A DNA stretch of 64,000 bases from Metridium senile (GCA_949775045.1 OX459103.1:15922807-15986806); one strand, 5' to 3'; numbered from the stretch's first letter, positions 32,521 to 44,697 are shown. The notes: a model not told the origin generated them from the sequence alone. Translations and numbers: made by a program.

Positions 32521-33001
32521 TATGGCAGCGTTGTCCTGCAATTGAGATTGCAAGTCATTGACAATTAATTAATTTATTCCTGAAAATCTATGAATAATGT
32601 ATTAATAGTTATTACATAATTACGTTATACATATATGTTTCTACTTAAAAAAGTATTTGAAGGTCGTCTTTTCTTAAAGTTTTGTGTTATACATTCAATA
32701 TTGTTGGGAATATCCAATAAAGGCAGTTTTAGCTAAAACAATCAACGAAAATACTTCATAGTGACGTAATATTACGTCATAACAGCTTTAAAGTTCCCAT
32801 AGTAGCGACAATATTTATGTACATCCTTCCCTGAAACTTTTGTGGTCATACCTTAAGTGGTTTAAGATTGATAGACGGAGGGGGGGGCTTTAAGTAATGG
32901 TGAAAAAAAACAGAAGAATATTAAAATATGAAAAATATAGTGAATTTGAAAAAAAGATATATAATTTAAAAATGTAGAAAAAATTGTATAAATATCCTTA
33001 C
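32521..33001 (-). other. Receptor 3 intron
   Basis: A short intron-like interval between acceptor and donor, with no other feature except a 20-bp palindrome TGACGTAATATTACGTCA near 32761. Confidence 0.5.
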
Positions 33002-33270
33002 CTTTACTGAGTATTACTAATAAGGGTAATGATATCGAGCCTAAGCAAGCAAGCAATTTAACTTATACAGTGAATATATGGGTCTTTCAATAGGTGATGT
33101 AGTGTTTTTTTAATTACAAGTATTGTTATGCTAATTTTCCAACCTTTTTCAGAAATAGATTTTTTTAATTGTCTTCGTTTTAATAACAAAGATGGTTGGT
33201 AGAACTCTAACGACACACGTCACTTTCTTCAGTCTATAGCACCTGTTTTTATGTAAGCACTTATAACTTA
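33002..33270 (-). promoter_or_regulatory. Type B first exon/promoter of receptor 3
   Basis: On the minus strand the exon ends ATTAGTAATACTCAGTAAAG before GTAAGG (33001-32996). It is homologous to 12424-12700 over about 270 bp. The exon differs entirely from type A, so the receptor family uses at least two alternative upstream modules. Confidence 0.6.
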
Positions 33271-33292
33271 TCGAATATTTAATATTATAATA

Positions 33293-33642
33293 TAGTAATC
33301 TATTCTAATTGCACTCTGCTCCACTTTGGCATACAGAAGAGATGAGTTATGGGAAAGTAAGTCCGTAAGCCAAAGGAGAGAGAGCCAGTAAAAGGAAAGG
33401 TTACAGGGTTGGGAGGGAGGGAAAAATGCTGGGCTACCAATAATGTCCAATAATAAGTTTACTAGAGTGAAACTCTTAAACTACCTGCCGGCGTCCCGCT
33501 TAACCAACTGACCACGAGTTATTCAGATTTCATTGTTTTATACCAATGTTACGCATGATTGCATTTGGAATAGTAATCTATTCTAATTGCACTCTGCTCC
33601 ACTTTGGCATACAGAAGAGATGAGTTATGTGAAAGTAAGTCC
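33293..33642. repeat. 72-bp direct repeats flanking a ~205-bp spacer
   Basis: AGTAATCTATTCTAATTGCA...GAAAGTAAGTCC occurs at 33293-33364 and again at 33571-33642 with one mismatch seen. The spacer's right part (33496-33572, TTAACCAACTGACCACGAGT..GCATTTGGAATAGT) is repeated at 38784-38861. This suggests unequal exchange or template switching between dispersed copies. Confidence 0.75.
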
Positions 33643-34076
33643 TACCGCCAGGGCCACGCGAATTGTATATTTAGCTGCATGCTCTTACCCCAAAACCAAC
33701 ACCCATAACTAAAATCCCTAAAGCTCCGAGGGCATTATTTGTACCGGCCTAAGGATGATTCCCTCTACCCGTAACTCATCCATCCCGAAACTTAACACTC
33801 CCAGAACTTAACTGAAACTAAAGGTCATAATCGAAGCAAATTGACTGAGAAGTGCAAGTCCTGGAACTTATAACCGAGTACGCTTGCTGAATGAGTCGCT
33901 CGTTGACAACCTACTATCCAAAGTCTGTAAACGTCTGCGCACGACGAAAAATTCATGTATTCTTTTGGCGAGCCCAATTTCAATGTTTGTAGTATAATAA
34001 TTTAAAAGCTAATACGGTGACTGCCATATTCCATTTTATATAAATTGAAATAACCAAAAAGAATGACATTTACTTA
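33643..34076. other. Intergenic, nothing recognised
   Basis: No gene, repeat or RNA signature seen. Confidence 0.3.
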
Positions 34077-35514
34077 TTACACAAAAATTCCCAGAAAACG
34101 ACAATAACAACCATTTTTGTACAAAACGTACGGTCTCATTCTCCTAGAAATAGAACCTACAAAATTACAGTTACTGACATGAATCTTTAATTGTTCACCC
34201 TCTCCAACTTTTCCCACACAAGGAGTTTTATCTCCTTGGGGACACACGAGAAAAGAGTCTTGGGAAGGGAAATAAATTATGGAGTGTTTTGTTTTCCAAA
34301 GTTTGAAGACAATTCTCCTTTTTGTGTGAGATTTTAAGGTGGAGACTATATTAAGGCTGTCCACGTTTGTCCCCTTGGGTGAAAGAGAATGTGCATCAAA
34401 ATACTTTGCACTTTGCAATTGGGCGCTTACACATTGTCGCCAAACTTAACGTAATTTTAATTAGAATAATGATATTCAAATCTAAATTTAGACGGGTGCC
34501 ACACTCGCTGGACGCACTACGCAAGCATACATAATAGGAAACATTTTTGTTAATAAACATCATATTATGCAGAAATATATCAGTTGACATTCTGAATGCC
34601 TAGATATTCCAGTGTAAAGCCTTTGATAGATGCGAGTGCTCCTTGTCGTTAAGTGTACGTAGGAGGAGTATATCATCATTACAAACAGGATTGAATGAGA
34701 TCACCGACGGCCTGATAAAAAAACTCCCAGACGCCTTGGGAATACATGCAGTATGAAAAAAAAAAACGGTAAAGGCGCAACGTGATGAGAACAAGAAACG
34801 TTTTGGACTGCCCAGCACCGGATTTGGACAGACGTAGGCGTTCTCTGGGGGACGAATCGTCTGAGAGGAAACCTTGATCCCATTGAGGTGGGGTGTCGGC
34901 CACGGAGAAAATTGGCAAAATGGTTTTTCTACTGGTCGCCCTGCGCAGAAATGTATAGAAAAATCATATCAATTGGGCGAAAACAGCCCCCTTGACAACG
35001 AAATGCTCGATCGGTTAATAGTGAGTTGGATCGATTAGGGGAGACCCCAACCCATTTCTAACCCAAATTGGAAGAGTCAGTACTGGTGTAAATCTTAGTG
35101 ACCAGTGCCTTTTCTGAAACCCAAGGGAGAAGGCTTTCCCAGTTGCCAAGGGACCTTCAACAAGCAATTTCCTCCCTAAAGTTATGGTGGGTTCATAAGG
35201 GTCTCTCTCTGTCGCTTTAACGTGCTGTAAACCATGCGCGTGAAAAAGAAGAGCAACAGGGACTTCATTGGCAATCGACGTGGTTTTCCCTTGAAACACT
35301 CAAGATCCACCTCTTTTGGAGCTATAATGGATTTCTTAGTAAACGAAAACTTTTCTTTTGTTTCATCGGGGAAAGTAAAAGCCATATGGCCAGAAATTGC
35401 GGACATTTTAGCCCGTACTTCAGTATGCAGGGTTTTTTTTTTCTCTCTCTCTCTATTTACTACTAAAATACAAAGGGATTCGCAAATATGCGAATATAGC
35501 GATAAAGTATACAA
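34077..35514 (-). other. Unrecognised block with several open minus-strand frames
   Basis: Consecutive minus-strand frames (35514-35182, 35299-35015, 34918-34679, 34418-34077) have normal amino-acid variety (e.g. VEGPLATGKAFSLGFQKRHW; PIFSVADTPPQWDQGFLSDD), unlike the low-complexity frames elsewhere. I recognise no domain and cannot join them confidently. Base composition is less AT-rich than its surroundings. It could be a decayed gene or transposon ORF. Confidence 0.3.
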
Positions 35515-37067
35515 TCAGGCTGAAACAAAGAAGGATCTTATAGCAAATTGATATGTATGTTTACAACCACAATGTCATGCAGTACGCTTTTATGCCGTTA
35601 ATCTAGCTATAAATACGCTAGCTAACTTGTAAACACAAGTACACAAGAACCAAGTAAATCTTATCAGACTTGTAATAGCTTCTCTTTTTAAGATTAAAGC
35701 TAACGAATAATGCAGCTTTCACGCTTGGGTTAAGCGTTTGAGTATCGCACTGCTATTTAAAGATAAACAATGTAAGCTAATTTTTTATTTTCTGAACACA
35801 AAACAAAATGCACTCTCTATAATGAAATGACTGCTAAGAGCCACAATAAACTAGGCAAATACATTGTCTAATGGATAACCATGTTTTGTTTTTCGATATC
35901 TGTTTCCCGCCATACATTTCTTTATAAACATCAACTCCATTTTGTTAAAAGAGCATTCGCGCATGCTCAGTAACAATGAAGTAACAATGAAGTAACATTT
36001 GCGTCGTAAAACACACGGTTCAGGGATGTCCTTGGTCTATATATATAGCGTGAAAAAGTTCAAAACAACTATTTGTGACGGACTCCCTGCGGATTGGAAC
36101 GAAAGAGATGGCCTGGACTGAATAGAGCGAGATCAGTCTCGTTTTGGGGGAAGTTGTTGATAAACAATGACTTGGTTATGCTAGTTTACGGTCAGCGTTC
36201 CATAATGTACGTATATACCTAGATAACCACTACACAGCTCACGGTGCTTTGTTTGTTTGTTTGTGGAGCGCTTAATATGAAGTAAGTTACGTTATTCCAA
36301 AACGCAGCATTCTCTATCTGTGGAAGTTAACATAACAACGCAGCATTACTCGTTTGAGTAAGTTTTTTCAAGGTCGTGCCGTATCGCGACAGTGTGCTAA
36401 ATTGCAACCTGTTAGATTATGGAAGTTGAGTCCATAAACATCACCTCTCTAGGACTTGCAAACATCCGCCTCTCGATCGGAAACCATAATAAGAGGTGGC
36501 CTAGAGCCAGCGAAAACGATGGGCAAAACCCTTCCGAATGCACCAACGCTCAGTATATCGATAGTCATATTTGACTGCCAGAGCAAACCGAAACGGAAGG
36601 GGAAAATATCATACATAATAAATAAACAAATACATAAAATCGGCAAAAGTTATAAAATAAACAAAAGTGCCCACCGTATTGCTGGCCCTAGGCAACCCCT
36701 AAGGGCATAAAAGGCATTAGACGCCCGCACCTAGGTTCAGCAAAATGAAAATAAATAAATGAAAGCAAAAAAAACAAATTGTTGAATTGAGCGGTAGATA
36801 TCTATAATACTTCATATTTTCAAACTAGCACCTGTGGTTACTATTATTGCCTATGAAATTAATTGAACAGTGACCATATGTTGGGCGTGGCTATAGCAAA
36901 CTTTATTTTCATGTCACCAAATTCTGGTCTCTGCATAACTGTAAGTTGATCGAACTTCTGATCATTCAAAACCACTTTTTTTTTTAATTTTATTTCATAT
37001 GAAGGTTGTACTCAACGTTTATTTATATATTTAAAGATGAATATTTAATTTCTAGCTCTACAGATCC
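35515..37067. other. Intergenic, no gene recognised
   Basis: Contains small repeats (CAATGAAGTAA near 35975) and short frames at 36449-36710 without motif. No inverted repeats of note. Confidence 0.3.
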
Positions 37068-37296
37068 CACAGGGAGCCCGGCTCTTTGTCTTTTCTTATC
37101 ATTTTTTGCTCTGTATTAACGCTTATAATACACTATATTATGCTAATATCGGGATTCCTGTGGTATGAGATAGTTCCGAAGTATCGTATAACATACTGAT
37201 ATATAAATTAACAGTAGCACGATAGTAGGATTTACTCTAATCTGTAACGCACTCGCTAGTAACCGTCAATAAATAGAGAAGGGTTGAAACAACTGC
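37068..37296. mobile_element. Partial copy of the CACAGGGAGCCCGGC transposon
   Basis: Starts CACAGGGAGCCCGGCTCTTTGTC and follows the left/right body of the element at 23690-24874 (GGGATTCCTGTGGTATGAGA, AACGCACTCGCTAGTAACCGTC, GAAGGGTTGAAACAACTGC), then homology ends. There is no GC-rich nested insert. Truncated. Confidence 0.7.
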
Positions 37297-37344
37297 AAAG
37301 CTTAAAAGGATCCCCATGATCAGCATTGGCCACCACCAATATGT

Positions 37345-38330
37345 TGTTTTGGCCTCAACCGAAAACAATAATATATCGACCTCCCCTCAAAGATAGCAAC
37401 AATTATCCTTAGACATTGTGACAAGATATAGTACTAAGAAACACTGTAACCATGCAATCATAAATTTAACGTTATTTCGGCCTCAACCGATAACATTAAT
37501 CTCTGTTTCCATCGAGAAAGCGTATCAAGACCTTGCGTAACGGGCTATAGGTGGAATTACAGTGACGTATTTTGCTATGGTTTTGCCAGCCAACCATTAT
37601 TATTAGAACAAAGAAAATTAGAAGAAGAAAAAATTATAGTGAAAATGGTTGCACATTAGCATAACAATGCCAACACTTGTAACAACTACGCCCATTTATA
37701 ACACTGAGAAACACTACAAACAAATGCCAAAGAATTTATTGTAATTTGGGCCTCGACCAAAATTAGCAATAATCTGGCCTCTATAGCGAAAAAGCAACAA
37801 TTTTTTAGAACTGCAAACAAGCGACGATGGATTCAAAGCCATTTCGGCATCAACCGATAACCATAATCTCGGCCTCCACCGAGCAATAGTAACAAATTTA
37901 TAAGAACTTTAGCAACTGGTTATAGCACTGAGAAACACAGCAAACAAACGACGATGAATTTAAAGTTGTCTCGGCCTCAACCAATAACAATAATCCCGGT
38001 TTCTACCGAGCAATAGTAACAATTTTTAAGAAGTTTAGCAACGGGTTATAGCACTGAAAAACACTGCAAACAAACAACGATGAATTTAAAGTTATCTCGG
38101 CCTCAACCGATAACAATAATTTCGGCCTCCACCGAGCAACAGCGACAATTTACAACAACTTTGCGACGGGACCTATAGCACTGACAAACGCTGCAAACAA
38201 GCGGCGATAGACCCGAAGCCATATCATCTCGGCGTCAACCGAAACAAAAATCTCGGCCTCCACCGATAAATCATACAAAACATTCTGAGACCAATGTACA
38301 GTGGAACGGTTCAGTGGAACAGCACTACCA
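37345..38330. repeat. Minisatellite, ~115-135-bp units
   Basis: At least seven diverged units contain CTCGGCCTCAACCGATAAC, then CTCGGCCTCCACCGAG, AATAGTAACAATTT, TAGCAACGGG.TATAGCACTG and GAAACACTGCAAACAAACGA. Unit starts are near 37352, 37477, 37742, 37855, 37970, 38095 and 38232. Divergence is high at the left edge and lower at 37850-38150, as in an array that homogenises internally. Confidence 0.8.
37548..37682 (+). repeat. Type B promoter fragment inside the minisatellite
   Basis: The reverse complement of part of 12541-12680: GCTATAGG..GGA, CAGTGACGTATTTTGCTATGG, CCAACCATTATTATTA, TAGTGAAAA..GG.TG and TTAGCATAACAATGCCAACA. It accounts for the double spacing between the second and third satellite units. 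Confidence 0.6.
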
Positions 38331-38783
38331 TTAAATAAGTACAAACGAAAGACTACGGCATGCATGCAAATAAGCACGGCTAACTCCGAGTGACCGTGAA
38401 GTCTATAAACCGTTGCAAAGAGATAGCAACCCTGCTCAGAACGCGAAAAACAGAAACGAAATTTAAACATTAATACAAATATAATAGAAACGAAATTTAA
38501 AAGTGAAGCTATTTATATAAAACCTAACAGGGAATTGAAAAACACTGACAAACAAATTCGGCCCCGACCGAAAAAGACACGTGGCGAATAAGGAGAGAAA
38601 TGAACTAAAAGTTACCCCTAGTTGTGAGGTTCGAATGACTTCTAAGTTTCCTGTTGCAGAGGACTTGCTATGGGGCTTGAATTTCTTCTTCTTGAAAAGC
38701 GGCCAGCTATGGAGGAACTTGAACAGCCACGACTTGGTTTGGGGCTTGGTGTGCCATACTCGGGACAACAGTCCAAGCGGCTG

Positions 38784-38861
38784 AGCTTAACCAACTGACC
38801 ACGAGTTATTCAGATTTCATTGTTTTATACCAATGTTACGCATGATTGCATTTGGAATAGT
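38784..38861. repeat. 78-bp repeat shared with 33496-33572
   Basis: TTAACCAACTGACCACGAGT through GCATTTGGAATAGT is essentially identical to the earlier copy. On the minus strand CTCGTGGTCAGTTGGTTAAG resembles a tRNA A-box region, so a SINE origin is possible. Confidence 0.7.
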
Positions 38862-40300
38862 TTGATTATAACGCGCGCTCTGATTGGTCCAAAACCGTGG
38901 TTTATTACACCGATAAACCACGGTTTTGAGAGTTTCGAAGGAACAGCGAAAAAGTTGTTGTTTGCTCCCTGTTCACTTTTGAAAAATGGCGTTCAAAATG
39001 TCGAGTAAATCTTTTCTTTTTGTTAAAAAGCTGATATAAACAAATTAAAAACAACAAAAACACTCAATGCATCACATAAACAGAACAGGTAGTTCTAAAA
39101 GTCACTTTTATTGTTGAATAAGAGCGAAAAAATATCAAAAAAGTTTATATTTGACAGTTTTGTTTTTGAATTAAAAAGAAAGAGTACATTTAATACGCTA
39201 CGCTGGAGGCATAGGATACTCGTAGACGTTACAAAACAGCAAGAAAACTGATGTACAGAAATGCAGCCTAATTAGGTTATTGATGTCAAAGGATAAAGTA
39301 AGAGATCTGTTCAGTGAAGAAAGTGAAGTTAAATTTCACAATGCAAACCAAGCAAATGACACGGCATCCAACGGACAAAGTTTTAGCACACAAATTATCC
39401 ACTTGAATAAATAAGCTTGCAAAAACAGATGCTTTACGATATAACTATAGCCAATATCTTAAGTATCCATCAATGCATTTATCTAATAACTGACCAACGG
39501 CGAATACATCTTTTTTTGTTCAAAGCAGGATTACCTGACTATCATGGCGATTTCTGTTCGTCCGAATTTAGCGGTGAATCTAACTTGATTGAAAAATGTC
39601 CAAGCAATCCTCAACTCAAACCAGACACATAATGCCGATGTAAGTAGTGGAGTAAATACCATCTGCTTGAGGTTAAACGATGTCTAGATTTGTTTGTTAG
39701 TCAATAAATCCTTCATTATTACGACCAAAATCATCGGGGATTTCCCAACAAGAACCGGCCAACAAACATGTTATTGACAACAAACTCGATCATTTCATTA
39801 GCTTGCAAGCCACATTGATCCATAGAGCTTTGATTTGAGGCATTCTCCATTGGTATCTACCATATTCTCCCAAAAAAATTAAAAATAATGTAATATTTTC
39901 ATGAAAACATAACCTGCAGAATATAATTTTGTAGTTTTGAAAGTTGTGAAAGATTTGTACATTTGCGCTTATAACAAGCGATTTGATTGGATGGTTGAGA
40001 ATTATCAGGAGAATTGATTTGTTCATCAGCAAAATGAAAAAAAAATAACTTCTTTTAATTCGTTTTTATTTCGTTTTTGAAACACTTTCTATATTATAAA
40101 AGCAATAAACGAGCAATTTCCGTGGTTTATCGGCGTAATAAACCACTTGGGATGTTGGGAGAACACGAAAAAAAGCTGAAAATCTCGAGCCTAGGCCTTT
40201 TTTCGTGTTCTCCCAACATCCCGCGTGGTTTATTACACCGATAAACCACGGAAATCGCTCGTTTATTGCTTCATTATTATATGGTTATGATAGTACGCAC
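38862..40300. repeat. Region of CCGTGGTTTAT palindromes
   Basis: A 38-bp palindrome (AAAACCGTGGTTTAT..ATAAACCACGGTTTT) lies at 38891-38928, and a larger hairpin at 40101-40270 has the same CGTGGTTTATTACACCGATA core inside arms AGCAATAAACGAGCAATTTC / GAAATCGCTCGTTTATTGCT plus TGTTGGGAGAACACGAAAAA. GCGCTCTGATTGGTC at 38875 and ACGCTCTGATTGGCTG at 40298 flank the interval in direct orientation. The ~1.1 kb between has no gene. Confidence 0.7.
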
Positions 40301-40328
40301 GCTCTGATTGGCTGTATTCCGGTATGTG

Positions 40329-40568
40329 CACCTGACGCTATTCATGATATTTTGCAAATCTGTTGTACATGAGGTGTATAACAAGTGTACTTAATATTTC
40401 TTGTTGTCGACCTCTCCTTTTTGAGATATGAAGTCACTTCATTTGTATTTTCAGATTTCCGATGTTTATATCTCAGAAAGGATAGGTCGACATCAAGAAA
40501 AAATAAGTACACTTATTATACACCTCATGTACAACAGATTCTCAAAATATCATGAAAGGCGTCAGGTG
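40329..40568. repeat. Hairpin MITE, ~100-bp arms
   Basis: CACCTGACGC..TCATGATATTTTG..AAATCTGTTGTACATGAGG..AGTGTACTTA is inverted by TAAGTACACTT..CCTCATGTACAACAGATT..CAAAATATCATGA..GCGTCAGGTG, with an interior of about 35 bp. Confidence 0.8.
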
Positions 40569-42634
40569 TACTTTAACTCGTGTTTTCCAGCCCAATCGAT
40601 ATCTTTTTGTCACCTTCACCAATGTTCGCCTTGTTGGCCTTCTTAGGATCATATAGTTTGTCTCTGATTTCAAATATTTTAACACACATCCATTTAGTTC
40701 ATTTTGAAAACAAATTCAAAAGCGGGCAGTTGGGCAAATTTTACCATATATTTAGGAAATGTTTTCGATAATTAACGGATACATTTTCAAGTGCAGGCAG
40801 TTGGTCATATGAAATTTTACCAATTGCCCGCACTTGACAACTTCTCCGGTACGTTTAGGCACTCGGTGTATGTGTAATCTAACCATTTATCAAGAAAATG
40901 CCCTTCAAGTGGTAACTATGGAAGACATTTTTAAGTTGCTTTACAACTTGTGTATGGAAAAATTCAGCATTCAACATTCAGAAATGCTACATTTTATCAG
41001 TTATGTTTAATTTATCTAATTTACCATTGCAATTCCTTAACATCATTGGTAGTACTTCTATAGGTTGGATAAACTCCCTACCAGGGTTGGTTGTTAAATA
41101 ATTTGTAGCATTTGAAGCTACTGGTGCAATTTCACCAAAACCCTGTTAATAATTGGTCTTTTTTTTTTCAGAGAAACTTATCAAAAAAGCAACTTTAGAA
41201 TGTTGGTACTTAAAAAATTACATGTTCCTAGCTCTTGCGATCTATACTTGTGTATGTTTCAAACTTAGAAATTTAGTTTTCTAAGGTTATTCAAACCACA
41301 CTTTAAAATCTTAATTCCGTGCTATTTTATTGTTTATTGTATTTTGCTAATTTACAAAGCATCCAAAACATATCCATATTAATAATCGCTTGCCTAAATC
41401 CATCTTATTGATAAAACTGGTTAATAATACCTATGGAGTCAGTCTTGAGTTAGTGTTAATTCTGGTACGGTAATATATCTTATTCCTATATCTTGTTATT
41501 TTTTTTAAAGATATTTGGAGGTACTAGCGTTTATCGCTAAACTGCAATTCGAATCGAAATAAAGTTTGCATGTATGTATGTATGTCCTGGGTTAGTGCTA
41601 ATCGAGCGTTGAACAACTGGGCTAACGTTCTAAACATTTACTTATACTTTCGTAAATATTTTACTAAACTTTTTTACACTTACCTTTTAATCGTTATTCA
41701 CTAAATGCTTGCGGCGTATCATTCAGGGTATTTTCAGATCGCGAGTCCCATATGAATATTCAAACTGCCCAACTGCGAGATTTATATAATATTCTTTTCC
41801 AAATACCCGAATTTGAAAATGTCATATTGCAAGAATCAATAGCATTATGTAAATAGTGCAACCAAGTTTTATGTCATCTTCAACAAGAAATGCAAACAGG
41901 TGGATCCCGACACTGTCAGATATTTATTATTCGTTTGCTTGCTTTAAGTGTTTATCTGAACAATTGTTGGCGTTTTTTTTGAGCAGAATTAAAGAGAGTT
42001 TTATGGAAACAAAATAAGCAAAAAAACACAGTATTAAAAAAAACAAGGAAAAAGAAGAAGAAAAAGAAGAAGAAAAAAACAAAGGAAACAAGGGTTCTAA
42101 TATTAAAGGTTCCAACATTAATATTAAGGGTTGTGATATTGAAGGTTCCAAAAAAGGTTTCGGAGTCTGAATCTGCAGAGTTAAGTTGAATTTTTAATTG
42201 TCGTATTTGAGAATTTTTTTTTTTACTTTTTAGTTCATACTCATGGCGATTTATTTCACAATTCAAACTAGATAACATGTATTCATGTATTAACGGGTTA
42301 CAAACTTGTTTTCGGTGTATAACATATTCGTTTTGCATGAATAATAATATGTCAATTTGAGGTGTCTTTTTTTCATTCTACTATATGCAAATGTCACATT
42401 CGAATTCTTCAAACGAAAAGACTTAGTTTCGGGGAAAAGAGTTGAAAGTCTAGTGCATGACACAAATCTCCTATAGCATCAGGCGATTAATGTTTCCATT
42501 TTGCTATTGTAATAGGTTCATCTAGGCCTGTTGACAACCTTGTTTCTCTTTTGGTTCCTCTTTTATTTCTTACTTTTTACGAAGAATATTTTAATACATT
42601 ATAAAATTTCATAAATTTTTTATGGCAGCAAATG
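40569..42634. other. Intergenic; minor inverted repeats, no gene
   Basis: GCGGGCAGTTGGGCAAATTTTACC at about 40722 is imperfectly inverted at 40833 (GGTAAAATTTC..AGTTGGTC / TACCAATTGCCCGC). A (GAA)n-rich patch at 42050-42080 produces spurious frames at 41927-42338. No other feature seen. Confidence 0.4.
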
Positions 42635-44137
42635 GCTAAGGGTAAATGTGGATTTAAATACAATTTATTTTTATTTTTTAAGAATCGTATACAAGTAGAT
42701 GTCAAATTTCATAAACTTTTTGTATTGTATTGAATGATCTGAACCCAGGTGAATGAATGTTTGTTGAAGTAACAATATTTGTCGAAGTAACAATATTTGT
42801 AATAGGATCATCCTAGATGTAGCCCTCAGAAGGGCTGTTTGATGTGACTGACGTTTCGACAACATTTGCGGAAGTCATCTTCAGGTCAAGTGAATAAAAA
42901 AGTCAGATTGAGTGATATTTATACTCCCACGCTAATTAATGGATGTTGCGTCATTAGCGTCATAAGTCACATTGTGTGGTGTACCGTTTCGGCGGCGTTT
43001 TGATTGTCAAGCTTGTTTACAAGCCGGTTGTATGGGGTTGGAAGTGTAATAGATCTATTAATTGGTTGATGTTCTAACTTGGTAAACCAACTTTCAAGGA
43101 CTAGTCTTTGCTTTCTGTTCCCACTAAAAGAAATACATTCACCAGAATCCCAGTTAATGGAATGGCCAGTCTTGATATAATGCATGGCGATGTTGTTTCG
43201 ATTGTCCTGTTGTTGAACTGCTTTCTGATGTTCCTGTTTTCTAGTACTAAACGATCTACCTGTTTCACCAATATATGTAGCCTCACAGTCATTGCATGCA
43301 ATTTTATATATAGCACCGATTCGATCATTAGGAATGTCTTTGTCTTTAACCTTAGTCAGGATCTGCCGTAGTGTAGATATGGGTTTATGAGCTACGCTGA
43401 TGTTGTGTGGTTGTAAAATACGTGATATGATCTCTGACGTCCCTTTGATGTATGGTAGTGAAATATAGGATTGGGGAGAGGAAGACATGTCAATAAGACT
43501 TTCCCTATGATTTCTTGGTCTATGCGTGTTGGTATCAATAAACTTATCGCTATAGTTGTTCTTATGAAACACATTTTTTAGACGTTGAGTCTCACTGTTT
43601 AAACTATCTGCTGAGTCAAACATGATTTGAGCACGCATTGAAAAAGTTTTGATGGTCGTAGCCTTATGAGATGTTGGGTTATATGATGATTGGTCAAGTA
43701 ACCTGTCTGTATTAGTATGCTTTCGGTATACAGTAGTATGTAAGGTATTGTTTTGGCGGCTAACTAGGCAGTCTAAGAATGGTATTTTACCGTTATCCTC
43801 AAGCTCTCTGGTAAACTGTATATGAGGGTTCTCATCGTTTAAGTGGTTATGAAAGGCGTCAATATCATCTGATGGTAAGGCAGTTATGGTATCATCTACA
43901 TATCGAAACCAGAATGGTAACGGCTGTTCATACGTTTCAAGGGCTTTTTGTTCGATTTTCTGCATCACAATCTCTGCGACAATCACAGAGACAGGAGAAC
44001 CCATAGCTGTGCCGTGAAGCTGTTTACATCCACCCGGATGATCCTATTACAAATATTGTTACTTCGAAAAATATTGTTACTTCGATAAACAAACTTTTTG
44101 TGTCAGTTAATCGCGAAGGGTAAATGTGGATTTAAAT
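42635..44137 (-). mobile_element. Penelope-like element, 5' truncated, between inverted and direct repeats
   Basis: The coding body (44034-42967) and 3' region (to about 42814) are bounded by a ~48-bp inverted repeat: 42764-42813 (GAAGTAACAATATTTGT.., AATAGGATCATCC) and 44036-44084. Outside these, a 25-bp direct repeat (AAGGGTAAATGTGGATTTAA) stands at 42635-42659 and 44113-44137. Penelope-like elements often carry complex terminal repeats and truncated copies. The 3' region has GAAGATGACTTCCGC..GTCGAAACGTCAG, also present at 52848-52900. Confidence 0.8.
42967..44034 (-). CDS. Penelope-like RT C-terminal part with GIY-YIG endonuclease
   Basis: The frame is open from the truncation at about 44034 (GCKQLHGTAMGSPVS); the displayed ATG is at 44004, giving 345 codons. 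RT: MGSPVSVIVAEIVM (motif 4/5 region) and the catalytic RYVDDTI (34-40), followed by the thumb (LEDNGKIPFLDCLV, TVYRKHTNTDRLL). Endonuclease: GAIYKIACNDC..TYIGETGRS (230-251) with R/E/H residues downstream, the GIY-YIG family fused to RT in Penelope elements. The fingers and most of the palm are missing, so the protein is incomplete, but the remaining frame has no stop. Confidence 0.9.
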   Translation of the reverse strand, partial: GGCKQLHGTAMGSPVSVIVAEIVMQKIEQKALETYEQPLPFWFRYVDDTITALPSDDIDAFHNHLNDENPHIQFTRELEDNGKIPFLDCLVSRQNNTLHTTVYRKHTNTDRLLDQSSYNPTSHKATTIKTFSMRAQIMFDSADSLNSETQRLKNVFHKNNYSDKFIDTNTHRPRNHRESLIDMSSSPQSYISLPYIKGTSEIISRILQPHNISVAHKPISTLRQILTKVKDKDIPNDRIGAIYKIACNDCEATYIGETGRSFSTRKQEHQKAVQQQDNRNNIAMHYIKTGHSINWDSGECISFSGNRKQRLVLESWFTKLEHQPINRSITLPTPYNRLVNKLDNQNAAETVHHTM

Positions 44138-44697
44138 TGCTTGGCAACAACTGACAAGCAAATAAAACGTCGTCTATAAAAAAAAGATTTTAACTTTTAA
44201 TCAGGTTCAAGACACTAAATTGGTTTTCCTTTCTAGAAAGCGTAAGCTATTCAAGTACAAATACACCTTTGACTTATTTATCAGGTTTTTATTGAATTCA
44301 CACTCATTTACATAACTATCGTCGAATGTTTTTACATACGTAAATAAAACGGAAATAACAAATATTGATTTATTAGATATAGTTTAGTTATGAGCGTATG
44401 AACCGTATTCATATTTGAATAAATAAATAAACAAATAATAATATTGCTATTTTTTACTCCAGATCACACATTATCACAGTCCGGCCATGAGCTATAGGAT
44501 ACATGACATTTATGCACGATAATACTGATCGTTGTATAATTTACTAACAAATGAAAATTACCTTACTAGCAAATGTCAATTAATAAACCACAATATAGGG
44601 TTTGTAATATCTGTATTATTGCCTCATGTGTTGTATATTACGCTTTGGCGAGGTCCAAAACCCTGATAAATAGATAAAACATTTGAAATCCCGAACG
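44138..44697. other. Intergenic, nothing recognised
   Basis: AT-rich sequence without gene or repeat signals. Confidence 0.3.

Noticed and set aside
37345..38330. CRISPR-like array
   Set aside because: Repeats are diverged ~125-bp units without constant short repeats and unique spacers, in a eukaryotic context; this is a minisatellite.
41927..42338. Two overlapping minus-strand ORFs
   Set aside because: Driven by a GAA-rich and poly-A stretch; no motif.
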